From Chryseobacterium binzhouense (GTDB lineage: Bacteria; Bacteroidota; Bacteroidia; Flavobacteriales; Weeksellaceae), in contig NZ_VKOG01000004.1 in the NCBI RefSeq assembly GCF_007474545.1, positions 62,001 to 126,000 of the forward strand: DNA of 64,000 nucleotides. The letters are read 5' to 3'. A model generated the notes under the pieces. It did not search any database. It was not told the DNA's origin and was given only the letters and a program-made list of their open reading frames with translations. This document shows, piece by piece, positions 9,728 to 17,466 of this stretch (the first letter of the stretch is position 1; each line of letters opens with the position of its first letter). The translations under genes and the position numbers were made by a program.

Positions 9728-10366
9728 ATGAATTTGAATTACATCGTAAGAGAACCGCAAAATATCACTTCCAATACACCAATTTTATTTATGCTTCATG
9801 GCTACGGCAGCAATGAGCAGGATCTTTTCAGTTTCAGAGAAAGTCTTCCTGAAGACTGGATCATTGTAAGTTTCAGAGCTCCGCTCTCCACAGAGTTTGA
9901 AGGATTTTCATGGTACGATATAGACTTTAACAATCCTGATAAATTCATAGATGTACAACAGGCAAATGAAGCTCTTGAGGCAGTTACGGAGCATATCATG
10001 ACGATTATCAACAATTATGGGCTTACCGACAGCAAAACTCATCTTTGCGGTTTTAGTCAGGGTGGAATTTTATGTTATGCATTAGCTCTCAGATACCCTG
10101 AATTATTTAACCTTGTGGCTTGTCTCAGCTGTTATCCTGAGGAGAAGTTATTGACTGATATTGTAAGGGATAAAAAGAAACTGGAAAACTTAAGGTTTTT
10201 TATTTCTCATGGTACTGATGATGCAATTATTCCTTTGGACTGGGGCAGAAAGGCAGCCGAACTCCTTTATGATTTAAGCTGTTATTTTTCTTTCAGAGAA
10301 TATATGAGTGGGCATGGAGTGAATCAGAAAAACTATATGGATCTGATGGCCTTTTTTTCTAAATAA
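9728..10366 (+). CDS. Alpha/beta-hydrolase (phospholipase/carboxylesterase type)
   Basis: The 212-residue protein has the alpha/beta-hydrolase catalytic pattern: the oxyanion-type HGYG at residues 24-27, nucleophile Ser110 in GFSQGG, Asp164 or 165 in HGTDDAIIP, and His196 in SGHGV. This is the phospholipase/carboxylesterase (ABHD/YpfH-type) layout and suggests a small cytoplasmic ester hydrolase; the substrate is unknown. The frame is open back to a TTG at 9662. I chose ATG 9728 because that TTG and the next 22 codons sit across the promoter box at 9716-9723, and because the family starts here. Confidence 0.85.
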   Translation: MNLNYIVREPQNITSNTPILFMLHGYGSNEQDLFSFRESLPEDWIIVSFRAPLSTEFEGFSWYDIDFNNPDKFIDVQQANEALEAVTEHIMTIINNYGLTDSKTHLCGFSQGGILCYALALRYPELFNLVACLSCYPEEKLLTDIVRDKKKLENLRFFISHGTDDAIIPLDWGRKAAELLYDLSCYFSFREYMSGHGVNQKNYMDLMAFFSK

Positions 10367-10370
10367 TTTT

Positions 10371-10398
10371 AAAACATTCTGAGAAGAATGTTTTTTTT
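10371..10398 (+). terminator. Terminator after the esterase
   Basis: A 9-bp stem (AAACATTCT/AGAATGTTT) with a 4-nt loop, followed by a long T-run. Confidence 0.75.
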
Positions 10399-10431
10399 TA
10401 TTTGTAATGAATAATTCATTAATTTCATTAT

Positions 10432-11754
10432 ATGAAATTGAGGTTTATTATATCGTTATTAGTTATGGGTATTTTTATCAATGCCCAAAACAACTTCGAA
10501 ATAAAAGACGCAAAAAAAGTTGTCATACCTTTTAAACTGATCAACAATCTTATTTTCATTCCTATTAATATAAATGGAGTTGAACTTACATTCTTGCTGG
10601 ATACCGGTGTTGCAGAAACTACAATCTTTAGCTTAGACAATAAAGAAATGCAGCTTTCATCTATGGAAAAAGCGAGATTTTCCGGATTAGGCGGAACAAA
10701 AGTTATTGATGGGTTCAAATCTGATCATAACATTGGGAAAATAGGAAAAAACTACATTAATGACTCTCTTTTGCTTTATGTTATTCTGGATGAGGAATTC
10801 AATATTTCACCTCACGTAGGAATTCCGGTAAATGGCATAATCGGATATCATTTTTTTAAAAATCATCCTGTTTTGATTGATTATATATCAAAAAAAATTA
10901 CGGTTTATAATGATGAAAATCTATTTAAGAAAAAAATAAAAAATTGTAATGAACTGGAAATTTCTATTGAAAAATATAAACCATATATTATTGCTGGTGT
11001 AGAAATGACCAATGAAAAAAAAGATTCAAAGCTTCTGATTGATCTGGGAAATAGTGACCCGATTTGGCTTTTCCCAACACTTATCAAAGATTTTGTATAT
11101 AACCGTCCGAATATTGAAGACTATTTAGGACGAGGATTTAACGGAGATATTTATGGCAAACGAAGCAGAATTCATAATTTCTATCTTGGGAATTACAAAT
11201 TTTCAAAACCATTAACGGCAATGCCGGATGAATTTTCAATTCAGCACATCAATCTGGTAAAAGACCGGAAAGGCTCTGTTGGTGGTGATATCATGAGCAG
11301 ATTTACAGTAGCATTTGATTATAGAAAAGAAAAAATTTATCTCCGTAAAAACAGAAATTTTGATGATCCTTTTCATTTTAACATGAGTGGATTAGATTTT
11401 AAACAAGACGGAATGCAGTGGGAAAAAGATTATATTACATTGGAAACCAATAATAAAAATAAATTTGGAGAAATACAGACCTTTAATAGTAATCTTCAAT
11501 ACAAATTTATATTAAAACCTCTTTTTTCAATCGCCGGAGTGAGAAAAGATTCTCCCGCTTACAAAGCAGGCCTGATGAAAGATGATCAGCTTATTTCCAT
11601 CAACGGAAAAAAGACCGTCGATATGACCTTACACAAAATCATCGAAATGATGAAATCCGAGGAAGGAAAAACGATCAAAATGATTATTACACGGAAAGGA
11701 TTGCAGCGGGAATTCTCTTTCGTTCTAGAAGACCCAATCCCTTATCAAGAATAA
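10432..11754 (+). CDS. Secreted aspartyl-protease-like protein with PDZ domain
   Basis: The 440-residue protein starts with a signal peptide (MKLRFIISLLVMGIFINA). A retropepsin/pepsin-like domain follows with the classic catalytic D57-T-G, and a second half has D204-L-G-N-S, so two lobes each contribute an Asp. The C-terminal part, about 350-430, is a PDZ domain (GVRKDSPAYKAGLMKDDQLISINGK) that would bind substrate tails. It is probably an envelope protease or processing enzyme; its substrate is not known. The downstream membrane-protein gene starts 1 nt after this stop, so the two are almost certainly cotranscribed. Confidence 0.8.
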   Translation: MKLRFIISLLVMGIFINAQNNFEIKDAKKVVIPFKLINNLIFIPININGVELTFLLDTGVAETTIFSLDNKEMQLSSMEKARFSGLGGTKVIDGFKSDHNIGKIGKNYINDSLLLYVILDEEFNISPHVGIPVNGIIGYHFFKNHPVLIDYISKKITVYNDENLFKKKIKNCNELEISIEKYKPYIIAGVEMTNEKKDSKLLIDLGNSDPIWLFPTLIKDFVYNRPNIEDYLGRGFNGDIYGKRSRIHNFYLGNYKFSKPLTAMPDEFSIQHINLVKDRKGSVGGDIMSRFTVAFDYRKEKIYLRKNRNFDDPFHFNMSGLDFKQDGMQWEKDYITLETNNKNKFGEIQTFNSNLQYKFILKPLFSIAGVRKDSPAYKAGLMKDDQLISINGKKTVDMTLHKIIEMMKSEEGKTIKMIITRKGLQREFSFVLEDPIPYQE

Positions 11755-11755
11755 C

Positions 11756-12280
11756 ATGGAAACACAAGAATCAACCTTAGACAAAATCCGGAATCGTCCC
11801 AGATTTAAAATGTTTACTCATCTCAGTAAAGAAGAATATGCTGATAATCTGAAAAAATATTTAACGGAACATAGAGATGAATTCCGAGGCAATGTCAATA
11901 AAGAAATGGCAACAATTACTGTTTCTGCAAAAGAAGACAATTATTGGAAACCCTGTCTTTCTCTGAGAACCGAAATGGATGAAGGAGTTACGGTTATAAG
12001 AGGCGTCTTCGGTCCCAGTTCTGCTGTCTGGACTTTCTTTATGTTTCTTTATTTCCTGTTTTCTATTATGTGGATGACTTTTTTTACGATGTACTATGTA
12101 GAATCTCAGATCAACAGCCATGAATTTCCTTGGGCATTGAATGCCTCATTTATGATGCTTTTACTAATTGCAGCTACCTATGCAGCAGCCAGATTTGGTC
12201 AGCATAAAGCAAAAGATGAAATGCAAAAGCTCAGAAATTTCGCAGAGGAATCTACTCTTAAGTTTGAGAAAAATAATTAA
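11756..12280 (+). CDS. Two-helix membrane protein, unknown function
   Basis: The 174 residues have a soluble N-terminal part of about 88 residues (alpha/beta-looking, with charged helices) and two hydrophobic segments at about 90-112 and 128-147, followed by a short charged tail. The stretch around TITVSAKEDNYWKPCLSLR may fold as a small sandwich before the first helix. No family is recognised. The start is 1 nt after the protease stop, which implies translational coupling. It ends convergently with the L,D-transpeptidase gene, the two overlapping by 4 nt. Confidence 0.75.
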   Translation: METQESTLDKIRNRPRFKMFTHLSKEEYADNLKKYLTEHRDEFRGNVNKEMATITVSAKEDNYWKPCLSLRTEMDEGVTVIRGVFGPSSAVWTFFMFLYFLFSIMWMTFFTMYYVESQINSHEFPWALNASFMMLLLIAATYAAARFGQHKAKDEMQKLRNFAEESTLKFEKNN

Positions 12281-13302
12281 TTTTCAGCAGGTTCGGATTC
12301 TTTCAGAATAGCTTCAGATGCTTTTGCAGCCTTGATCGAATCTGCTACTTTTTCCCTGTTGCTTTGTTCATTGATCATTTTTTCTACATGCGGCTGAACA
12401 ATTTTTGTCATTTCTTCCACAGAAATATTATTAGCGTTCGGATCATCCAGAAGTTTTCTCCATGGCTTTCTTTTCCCCCAAGGATAGTCTCCAAAAACCA
12501 ACACCGGTGTTCCTTTCGCTTTTGTAGTTGCGCCACCCGGATTCAAAATCCATGTATCAGCGTAGCTGTAAAGCCAGATCGCATCATTCATCAACAATCT
12601 TAGACAAGAGTGGGAAGCAGGATATCCCGGAAGATCATACTGATGCCATCCAATTCCGTGCGTATTGTGGATATTAAAGTTATAAGGAAGTTTCCATTCA
12701 CTTTTCACAGTAGAAATTGCCAGCTTTTTTTTCCAGTTTGCAAACATGAGACCTCTATCGGTCTGTGCCGTTTTCTTGCCCATACTTGTAGGTCCCCATT
12801 TTACTAAAGTTCCGTTAGAATAAACTGCATACGCTTGAATTGGATAGGAAAAAACAACAAACTTTTTCACCTCGTTTAATACATCAAGCTGAAGAGGAAA
12901 TGGCGAATATGCCATTAATGTAGTATCAATTTTTGCAGGAACGACTAATGTATCAGAATTCCACTTGCTTTTAGAATCAAGCCTGTTCAAAGCTAAAATA
13001 GCGTATCGTTCTTTTTCATTATATTTTTTACTGAAAGCTGCATATACAGAATCACGCTTTTTCTTGTCTTTGGGAATTGCCAGTGCATTATAAAAGCCAT
13101 TTTCCTGAATTACCGGCGGAGAAGACTCCTGTGCCTGCTCTGTTTTTATAGAATCCGGATCAGATTCACTTTGGGCAATTGCTTCTGGTGCCGTAGTTAT
13201 TTGATTGTCAGTATTATTAACTTCTTCTTTTTTACATGAAATTATAAATAATGCAAAAAGCAAAGTATAGAAGAAAGATTTAGTCAAGGTATATTTTGTC
13301 AT
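12277..13302 (-). CDS. L,D-transpeptidase (YkuD) lipoprotein
   Basis: This 341-residue lipoprotein (lipobox ending at Cys23, followed by KKEE) carries a YkuD domain. L,D-transpeptidases make 3-3 cross-links in peptidoglycan or attach proteins to it. The active-site region has NTHGIGWH near residue 212 and SHSCLRL near 229, with catalytic Cys at about 231. The usual consensus is SHGC(I/V)R; the Gly is Ser here. N- and C-terminal low-complexity tails are rich in Ser/Glu/Lys. The KKEE after the Cys matches a surface-type export signal, which would be odd for a peptidoglycan enzyme. Confidence 0.85.
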   Translation of the reverse strand: MTKYTLTKSFFYTLLFALFIISCKKEEVNNTDNQITTAPEAIAQSESDPDSIKTEQAQESSPPVIQENGFYNALAIPKDKKKRDSVYAAFSKKYNEKERYAILALNRLDSKSKWNSDTLVVPAKIDTTLMAYSPFPLQLDVLNEVKKFVVFSYPIQAYAVYSNGTLVKWGPTSMGKKTAQTDRGLMFANWKKKLAISTVKSEWKLPYNFNIHNTHGIGWHQYDLPGYPASHSCLRLLMNDAIWLYSYADTWILNPGGATTKAKGTPVLVFGDYPWGKRKPWRKLLDDPNANNISVEEMTKIVQPHVEKMINEQSNREKVADSIKAAKASEAILKESEPAEN

Positions 13303-13426
13303 ATAAATAAAAATTCATTTTGAATCTGCGATGTAATTTGCAAATATTAGACCTAAATTACTAAGAAATACAATACCTTCAATTTTAAGCTTAAATTTAT
13401 AATAATTTTTAAAACTCATGTAAAAA

Positions 13427-13456
13427 TAAAAAAACCTCACAAATAATTGTAAGGTT
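13427..13456 (-). terminator. Terminator of the tRNA transcript
   Basis: AACCTCAC pairs with GTAAGGTT with one G-U pair across an 8-nt loop, followed by a T-run on the minus strand just after tRNA-Arg. Confidence 0.65.
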
Positions 13457-13459
13457 CTG

Positions 13460-13533
13460 TGAGCGCGAAAGGATTCGAACCTTTGACCGTCTGCTTAGAA
13501 GGCAGATGCTCTATCCAGCTGAGCTACGCACCC
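13460..13533 (-). tRNA. tRNA-Arg (TCT anticodon)
   Basis: The 74-nt minus-strand sequence folds as a tRNA: acceptor GGGTGCG/CGCGCTC (two G-U pairs), a D arm with AGCTCAGCTGGATAGAGC, an anticodon loop CTTCTAA giving anticodon TCT, and a T arm with TTCGAAT. The discriminator is A; CCA is not encoded. It is in series with tRNA-Pro upstream, probably in one transcript. Confidence 0.95.
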
Positions 13534-13565
13534 ATTTGTAATTTTGAGAAAATTATCGAAAACTG

Positions 13566-13640
13566 TCGGGGCGGCAGGATTCGAACCTGCGACCTCCTGG
13601 TCCCAAACCAGGCGCGATGACCGGACTACGCTACGCCCCG
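13566..13640 (-). tRNA. tRNA-Pro (TGG anticodon)
   Basis: The 75-nt minus-strand sequence has acceptor CGGGGCG paired with CGCCCCG, anticodon loop TTTGGGA giving TGG, and the T loop TTCGAAT. The discriminator is A and no CCA is encoded. It is first in the two-tRNA transcript. Confidence 0.95.
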
Positions 13641-13821
13641 AATTGAGGTCATCTTGTAAACAATCAACTTGTTTTTTGTGGGTGCAAAATAACGCATTTT
13701 TTGCGACACAAACAAATAAAAACACTGATAATTTTAAAACTTTTAGAGATATAAAATTTAATCTTATTTAAAGCAATAATTATCAGCTCATTATGACGAA
13801 AAAATCCATTGGCTATTTCCT

Positions 13822-13856
13822 AAAAAAAGCCCCATCATATAGAATGATGCGGCTTC
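13822..13856 (-). terminator. Terminator after the ferredoxin gene
   Basis: A long, slightly imperfect stem (AAGCCGCATCAT with ATGATGGGGCTT on the minus strand), followed by a T-run. Confidence 0.7.
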
Positions 13857-13877
13857 TTATGCATAAATGTATTTATC

Positions 13878-14207
13878 TTATGGATACGGGGCAATTTCTA
13901 CTTCTAAACCTTCCATCTCTGAACATATATGAAGCTGACAGCCCAATCTGCTGTTGTCCTGCACATGAAAAGCTTCACCCAACATAGCATCTTCTTCTGC
14001 ACCCATTTCTTGAAGACCGGGGTTATTAATGACATATACCTGACAAGAAGCACACATTGCCATTCCTCCGCATACTCCTATAGTTCCTTCTTCTGCCAAT
14101 TCGTAAGAACGGATGATCTCCATTAAATTCATTGACATATCCGTAGGTGCTACAATATCATGCGTAACACCTTCCCTATCCGTAATTTTGATGTTTATAT
14201 CTGACAT
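13878..14207 (-). CDS. Plant-/adrenodoxin-type [2Fe-2S] ferredoxin
   Basis: This is a 109-residue electron carrier. The cluster ligands are Cys46, Cys52 and Cys55 (CGGMAMCASC) and Cys90 (GCQLHIC), in the spacing C-x5-C-x2-C-xn-C. The GLQEMGAEEDAML segment just before the last ligand is typical of the adrenodoxin/Isc-type group. It starts 12 nt after the ferredoxin reductase gene, in the same transcript, so the reductase is the likely electron donor. The acceptor is not evident from the window. Confidence 0.93.
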   Translation of the reverse strand: MSDINIKITDREGVTHDIVAPTDMSMNLMEIIRSYELAEEGTIGVCGGMAMCASCQVYVINNPGLQEMGAEEDAMLGEAFHVQDNSRLGCQLHICSEMEGLEVEIAPYP

Positions 14208-14219
14208 AATTCCACAAAA

Positions 14220-15275
14220 TTAGTCAATTTTTTTGACAACCGCTTTTTCAGCTTCTTTTCTGCTGCCGTCAAATCCGTCAACTCCGCTTACCGTTGTATA
14301 TTTTAAAACGAATTTTTTTCCGGGATTCAATCTGTTGTAAACACTTTGGCACATCAATGTCGCTTCATGGAATCCGCACAGAATCAACTTCAATTTTCCA
14401 GGATAAGTATTGATGTCACCAATTGCATAGATCCCGTCAATATTGGTCTGATAATCTAAAGCATTATTCACAACGATAGCATTTTTCTCAATATTGAGTC
14501 CCCAGTTTCCAATTTCACCTAATTTTGGAGTTAGCCCGAACAGAGGGATAAAATAATCTGTTTCAATATCTTCTGCTTCCTTCCCGTCAATCTGTACCGT
14601 GATTGCTTCTACTTTTCCGTCTCCTTTGATTCCCGTTACTTCAGCCGGTGTAATAAGTTTTATTTTACCCTGATTTTTAAGATCCTGTACTTTTTCAACA
14701 GAATCCAAAGCCCCACGAAATTCATTTCTTCTGTGGATCAATGTTACCTCACTTGCTACATTGGAAAGGAAAATACTCCAGTCAAGTGCAGAATCTCCTC
14801 CACCTGCAATCACTACTTTTTTATTTCTGAATTGCTCAGGTTCTTTTACAAAATATTCTAAACCCTTCTCCTCATAGTCTGCAACATTTTCAATGGTTGG
14901 CTTTCTAGGCTCGAAAGTCCCAAGTCCTCCTGCAATAGCAATAGCTTTTGCTCTGTGAACTGTGCCTTTATTCGTTACTACTTCAAACCATTCATCATCA
15001 ACTTTTGTATAAGAAACAGCTGTTTCTCCCAAAGTAAAACCTGGCTGAAACTGCTTGATCTGTTCCATTAAATTATCAATCAATTCTCCTGCATTTACAG
15101 AAGGATAACCAGGAATATCAAAAATCGGTTTTTTAGGATACAACTCTGCCAACTGACCTCCCGGCTGTGGAAGCGCATCAATAATATGGCATTTCATTTT
15201 AAGCAATCCTGCTTCAAATACAGCAAAAAGTCCCGTTGGTCCTGCTCCGATAATTAATATATCCGTAGTAATCAT
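14220..15275 (-). CDS. Ferredoxin-NADP reductase, thioredoxin-reductase-like type
   Basis: The 351-residue flavoprotein has an FAD-binding GAGPTGLFA motif near residues 10-18 and a second dinucleotide motif GGGDSALDW near 160 for NAD(P)H. There is no CxxC disulfide of thioredoxin reductase. The sequence fits the YumC/TrxR-like ferredoxin-NADP+ reductases, which are also close to thioredoxin reductases. It would reduce the adjacent [2Fe-2S] ferredoxin. A -7 box (TAAATTTG, 15307-15314) lies upstream. Confidence 0.9.
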   Translation of the reverse strand: MITTDILIIGAGPTGLFAVFEAGLLKMKCHIIDALPQPGGQLAELYPKKPIFDIPGYPSVNAGELIDNLMEQIKQFQPGFTLGETAVSYTKVDDEWFEVVTNKGTVHRAKAIAIAGGLGTFEPRKPTIENVADYEEKGLEYFVKEPEQFRNKKVVIAGGGDSALDWSIFLSNVASEVTLIHRRNEFRGALDSVEKVQDLKNQGKIKLITPAEVTGIKGDGKVEAITVQIDGKEAEDIETDYFIPLFGLTPKLGEIGNWGLNIEKNAIVVNNALDYQTNIDGIYAIGDINTYPGKLKLILCGFHEATLMCQSVYNRLNPGKKFVLKYTTVSGVDGFDGSRKEAEKAVVKKID

Positions 15276-15306
15276 AATTTGACGATTATTTAATAATTTG
15301 TATTCG

Positions 15307-15314
15307 CAAATTTA
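15307..15314 (-). promoter_or_regulatory. -7 box (TAAATTTG) of the FNR-ferredoxin operon
   Basis: An exact TAnnTTTG match on the minus strand about 31 nt before the FNR ATG. Confidence 0.55.
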
Positions 15315-15424
15315 CTAATTTTAATGCGAAGCATATTTAGGATTGCCTAAATAAAAAACTGAGATTTATCAAAGACACAAAAACATGTCCGGAAAATTGG
15401 CAATGTTTTTGTAAAATGTAGATT

Positions 15425-16195
15425 ATGAAGAAAATACTCATTATTGTAACCACTATTATATCATTTTTAGGCTACTCCCAACTTACCAATATTTCAGACG
15501 GCGAATCTTTAAGTTTAAGAATTCATTATGGTTTTCTCAACGCAGGCTACGCTAATCTTACCACTAAAAAAGTTAATTATAACGGCTCACCTCATCTTTA
15601 TGTAAAAGGTACCGGACAAACAACCGGAGCCGTGAGAGCTTTTTTCAAAGTAGAAGATTTATATGAAAGTTACATTAATATTGCCACAGAACTCCCAAGT
15701 TTCTATGTGAGAAATGTACGGGAAGGCAGTTACACACAACATTTGCAGACGGTGTTTAACCATAATAACAACACACTGATATTAACGGATAAGAAAACTC
15801 CTGCTAATGGTTCAAAAACCATAAAATCCGTAAAGGGAGTTCAGGATATGCTATCGTGTTTCTATTATCTGAGAAGCAAAACACCTGCTGAACTTAAGAT
15901 TGGAACTGTCATCAACATGAATGTATGGATTGACGACGAAATGTTTCCATTTCAGCTGAAAGTTACCGGAACTGAAAACCTGAAAACAAAATTCGGAACT
16001 ATTAATTGTCTGAAAATAATCCCGTCAGTAAAAAGCGGCAGAGTTTTCAAAGAAAAAGAAGGTGTTACTATGTGGGTGAGTAACGATTATAATCACATCC
16101 CGATTCTTTTGAAGGCAGAACTTGCTGTTGGATCTTTAAAGGCGAGTATTGATGAGTTTAAGAATGTAAAATATCCTTTGAAATTTACAAAATAA
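15425..16195 (+). CDS. DUF3108 domain secreted protein
   Basis: The 256-residue protein has a signal peptide (MKKILIIVTTIISFLGYS) and a beta-rich body with the pattern of DUF3108 proteins: ESLSLRIHYGFLNAGYANL, then a stretch ending GTGQTTGAVRAFFKVEDLYESY. The family is periplasmic or outer-membrane-associated and uncharacterised. It is a single-gene unit, followed by a hairpin at about 16255-16289. Confidence 0.85.
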   Translation: MKKILIIVTTIISFLGYSQLTNISDGESLSLRIHYGFLNAGYANLTTKKVNYNGSPHLYVKGTGQTTGAVRAFFKVEDLYESYINIATELPSFYVRNVREGSYTQHLQTVFNHNNNTLILTDKKTPANGSKTIKSVKGVQDMLSCFYYLRSKTPAELKIGTVINMNVWIDDEMFPFQLKVTGTENLKTKFGTINCLKIIPSVKSGRVFKEKEGVTMWVSNDYNHIPILLKAELAVGSLKASIDEFKNVKYPLKFTK

Positions 16196-16254
16196 CATGG
16201 CATAAGATTAATACTTCTGAATAAAGACTAAATTATCTAAGTATAATATAAAAC

Positions 16255-16289
16255 AAAATGCTGTTTCATAGTTTAAGAAACAGCATTTT
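16255..16289 (+). terminator. Terminator after the DUF3108 gene
   Basis: AAATGCTGTTTC pairs with GAAACAGCATTT (12 bp, 9-nt loop), followed by a short T-run and preceded by an A-run, so it may also work in reverse. Confidence 0.6.
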
Positions 16290-16340
16290 AAATTATCTAA
16301 AATTTGCTTATAGCCGAAGAGTTAGTATCACCTGTATTGA

Positions 16341-16363
16341 TTACAGAGCTTAAAGCTCTGTAA
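16341..16363. repeat. Inverted repeat, ACAGAG/CTCTGT family, copy 1
   Basis: TTACAGAGCT and AGCTCTGTAA are a perfect 10-bp inverted repeat around TAA. The same core reappears in copy 2 about 150 bp away. Confidence 0.6.
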
Positions 16364-16503
16364 TTATACTAAGGCATTTTTCAGTCATTTGTGAATACTT
16401 GAAAACTATTTAGTTTTAATACCTATTACAGAGTGGGATGTTCTGCAATAGAAAAGTGGTAATTAATTTGTGTTTATAGAACCGTATCTGATTTCGAAAA
16501 TAT

Positions 16504-16530
16504 CTCTACAGAGTTTTTGGCTCTGTAGAG
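16504..16530. repeat. Inverted repeat, ACAGAG/CTCTGT family, copy 2
   Basis: CTCTACAGAG and CTCTGTAGAG are a perfect 10-bp inverted repeat with a 7-nt loop. It shares the ACAGAG/CTCTGT core with copy 1 but not its flanks. A single-arm ACAGAG also occurs near 16428. Confidence 0.55.
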
Positions 16531-16734
16531 AAGATTTAATTTTTTTTCGCATTTGTGTTTTAAACTACCACCAAAAAATTTTTCTTTCTTTTTTAATTTG
16601 ATTAAATAACCAGATTAAAAATTTGTGTTTTTATTAAACCCATCATTGATTTCGTATGATCAATTTTGATGTTGTAAAATTACCAACATCAGCAAGTCTG
16701 GGCAAAAAAAAACAATAGATAGAATTCGATACGG

Positions 16735-16754
16735 TTGTAGATATTTATCTACAA
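16735..16754. repeat. 20-bp near-perfect palindrome
   Basis: TTGTAGATA and TATCTACAA form a 9-bp inverted repeat around TT, 60 bp past the response-regulator stop. It has no T-run, so it could be an operator-like site or a hairpin of unknown use. Confidence 0.45.
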
Positions 16755-16814
16755 AGAATAAAACACAAAATTGAAATTCATTAAACTACTGAAAATCAGT
16801 ACTATTAAATAAAA

Positions 16815-17456
16815 CTAATGAGTTGATTTGAGCAGCTCTATGAGTTCAACAATATTATCAATTTCCAGTTTTTCAAAAATTCTTTTTTTGATAGTACTTA
16901 TTGTGTTTTGTTTTACATCAAGAATATTGGCTATTTCCAGATTTCCTAATCCTTTTGCATACATTTCAGCGATTTGAAACTCTCTTTGTGTAAGTCTTTG
17001 CAAAGGATTTACAGCACCTGGATTGTTTATTGACTCCAACAATACCGTTTGTGTAACTGATGACAAATACTTTCCTTCTTTATATATTTTTAAAACAGCA
17101 TTTTTAGTTTCTTCCTCTTCACTCATTTTACTCAGGAAGCCGTTGGCTCCTGCATTAATATATCTTAGGGAATGTGACTGTTCATCAAGTCCTGAAAAAA
17201 CCAGAATTTTGGTTTTTGGGCTTAGCTTTTTTATTTCAGGAATAATACTTAAACTGTTTCCGTCCGGAAAAACAGCATCTATAATAACAATATCAATCTC
17301 TTCATTTTCGATTGTGTTCAAAACCTGCTTGAGATTTGATGCATGAAAAATATTTCCCTCCCATCCTATATCTTCAATGACAAATTCCATCCCCTGTCTT
17401 ATAAGGCTATGATCGTCTGCTAATAAAAAATTGATATGATTATTTTCTGAATACAT
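16815..17456 (-). CDS. NarL/LuxR-type response regulator
   Basis: The 213-residue regulator has a receiver domain with acidic pair DD at 14-15, phospho-acceptor Asp60 (VIIDAVFPDG), and Lys110 (GFLSK). A C-terminal LuxR-type helix-turn-helix follows (LTQREFQIAEMYAKGLGNLEIANIL, about 150-213). It probably binds DNA when phosphorylated by the kinase encoded just upstream. I chose the ATG at 17456: an in-frame TTG lies 9 nt upstream, but the ATG has the better context and lies 10 nt after the kinase stop codon. Confidence 0.93.
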   Translation of the reverse strand: MYSENNHINFLLADDHSLIRQGMEFVIEDIGWEGNIFHASNLKQVLNTIENEEIDIVIIDAVFPDGNSLSIIPEIKKLSPKTKILVFSGLDEQSHSLRYINAGANGFLSKMSEEEETKNAVLKIYKEGKYLSSVTQTVLLESINNPGAVNPLQRLTQREFQIAEMYAKGLGNLEIANILDVKQNTISTIKKRIFEKLEIDNIVELIELLKSTH

Positions 17457-17466
17457 GATTTTCAAG

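Larger units (their letters stand above)
16196..16814. other. Hairpin-rich intergenic spacer
   Basis: These 619 bp have no convincing gene but several perfect inverted repeats: a terminator-like 12-bp stem (16256-16288), a 10-bp stem with core ACAGAG/CTCTGT (16341-16363), a second such stem (16504-16530), an 8-bp stem (16667-16691) and a 20-bp palindrome (16735-16754). Confidence 0.6.

Noticed and set aside
13495-13771. ORFs of 75-76 codons on both strands across the tRNAs (AGFEPATSWSQTRR; RSSRLVWDQEVAGSNPAAPT)
   Set aside because: These are the well-known false proteins made by translating tRNA genes on either strand.
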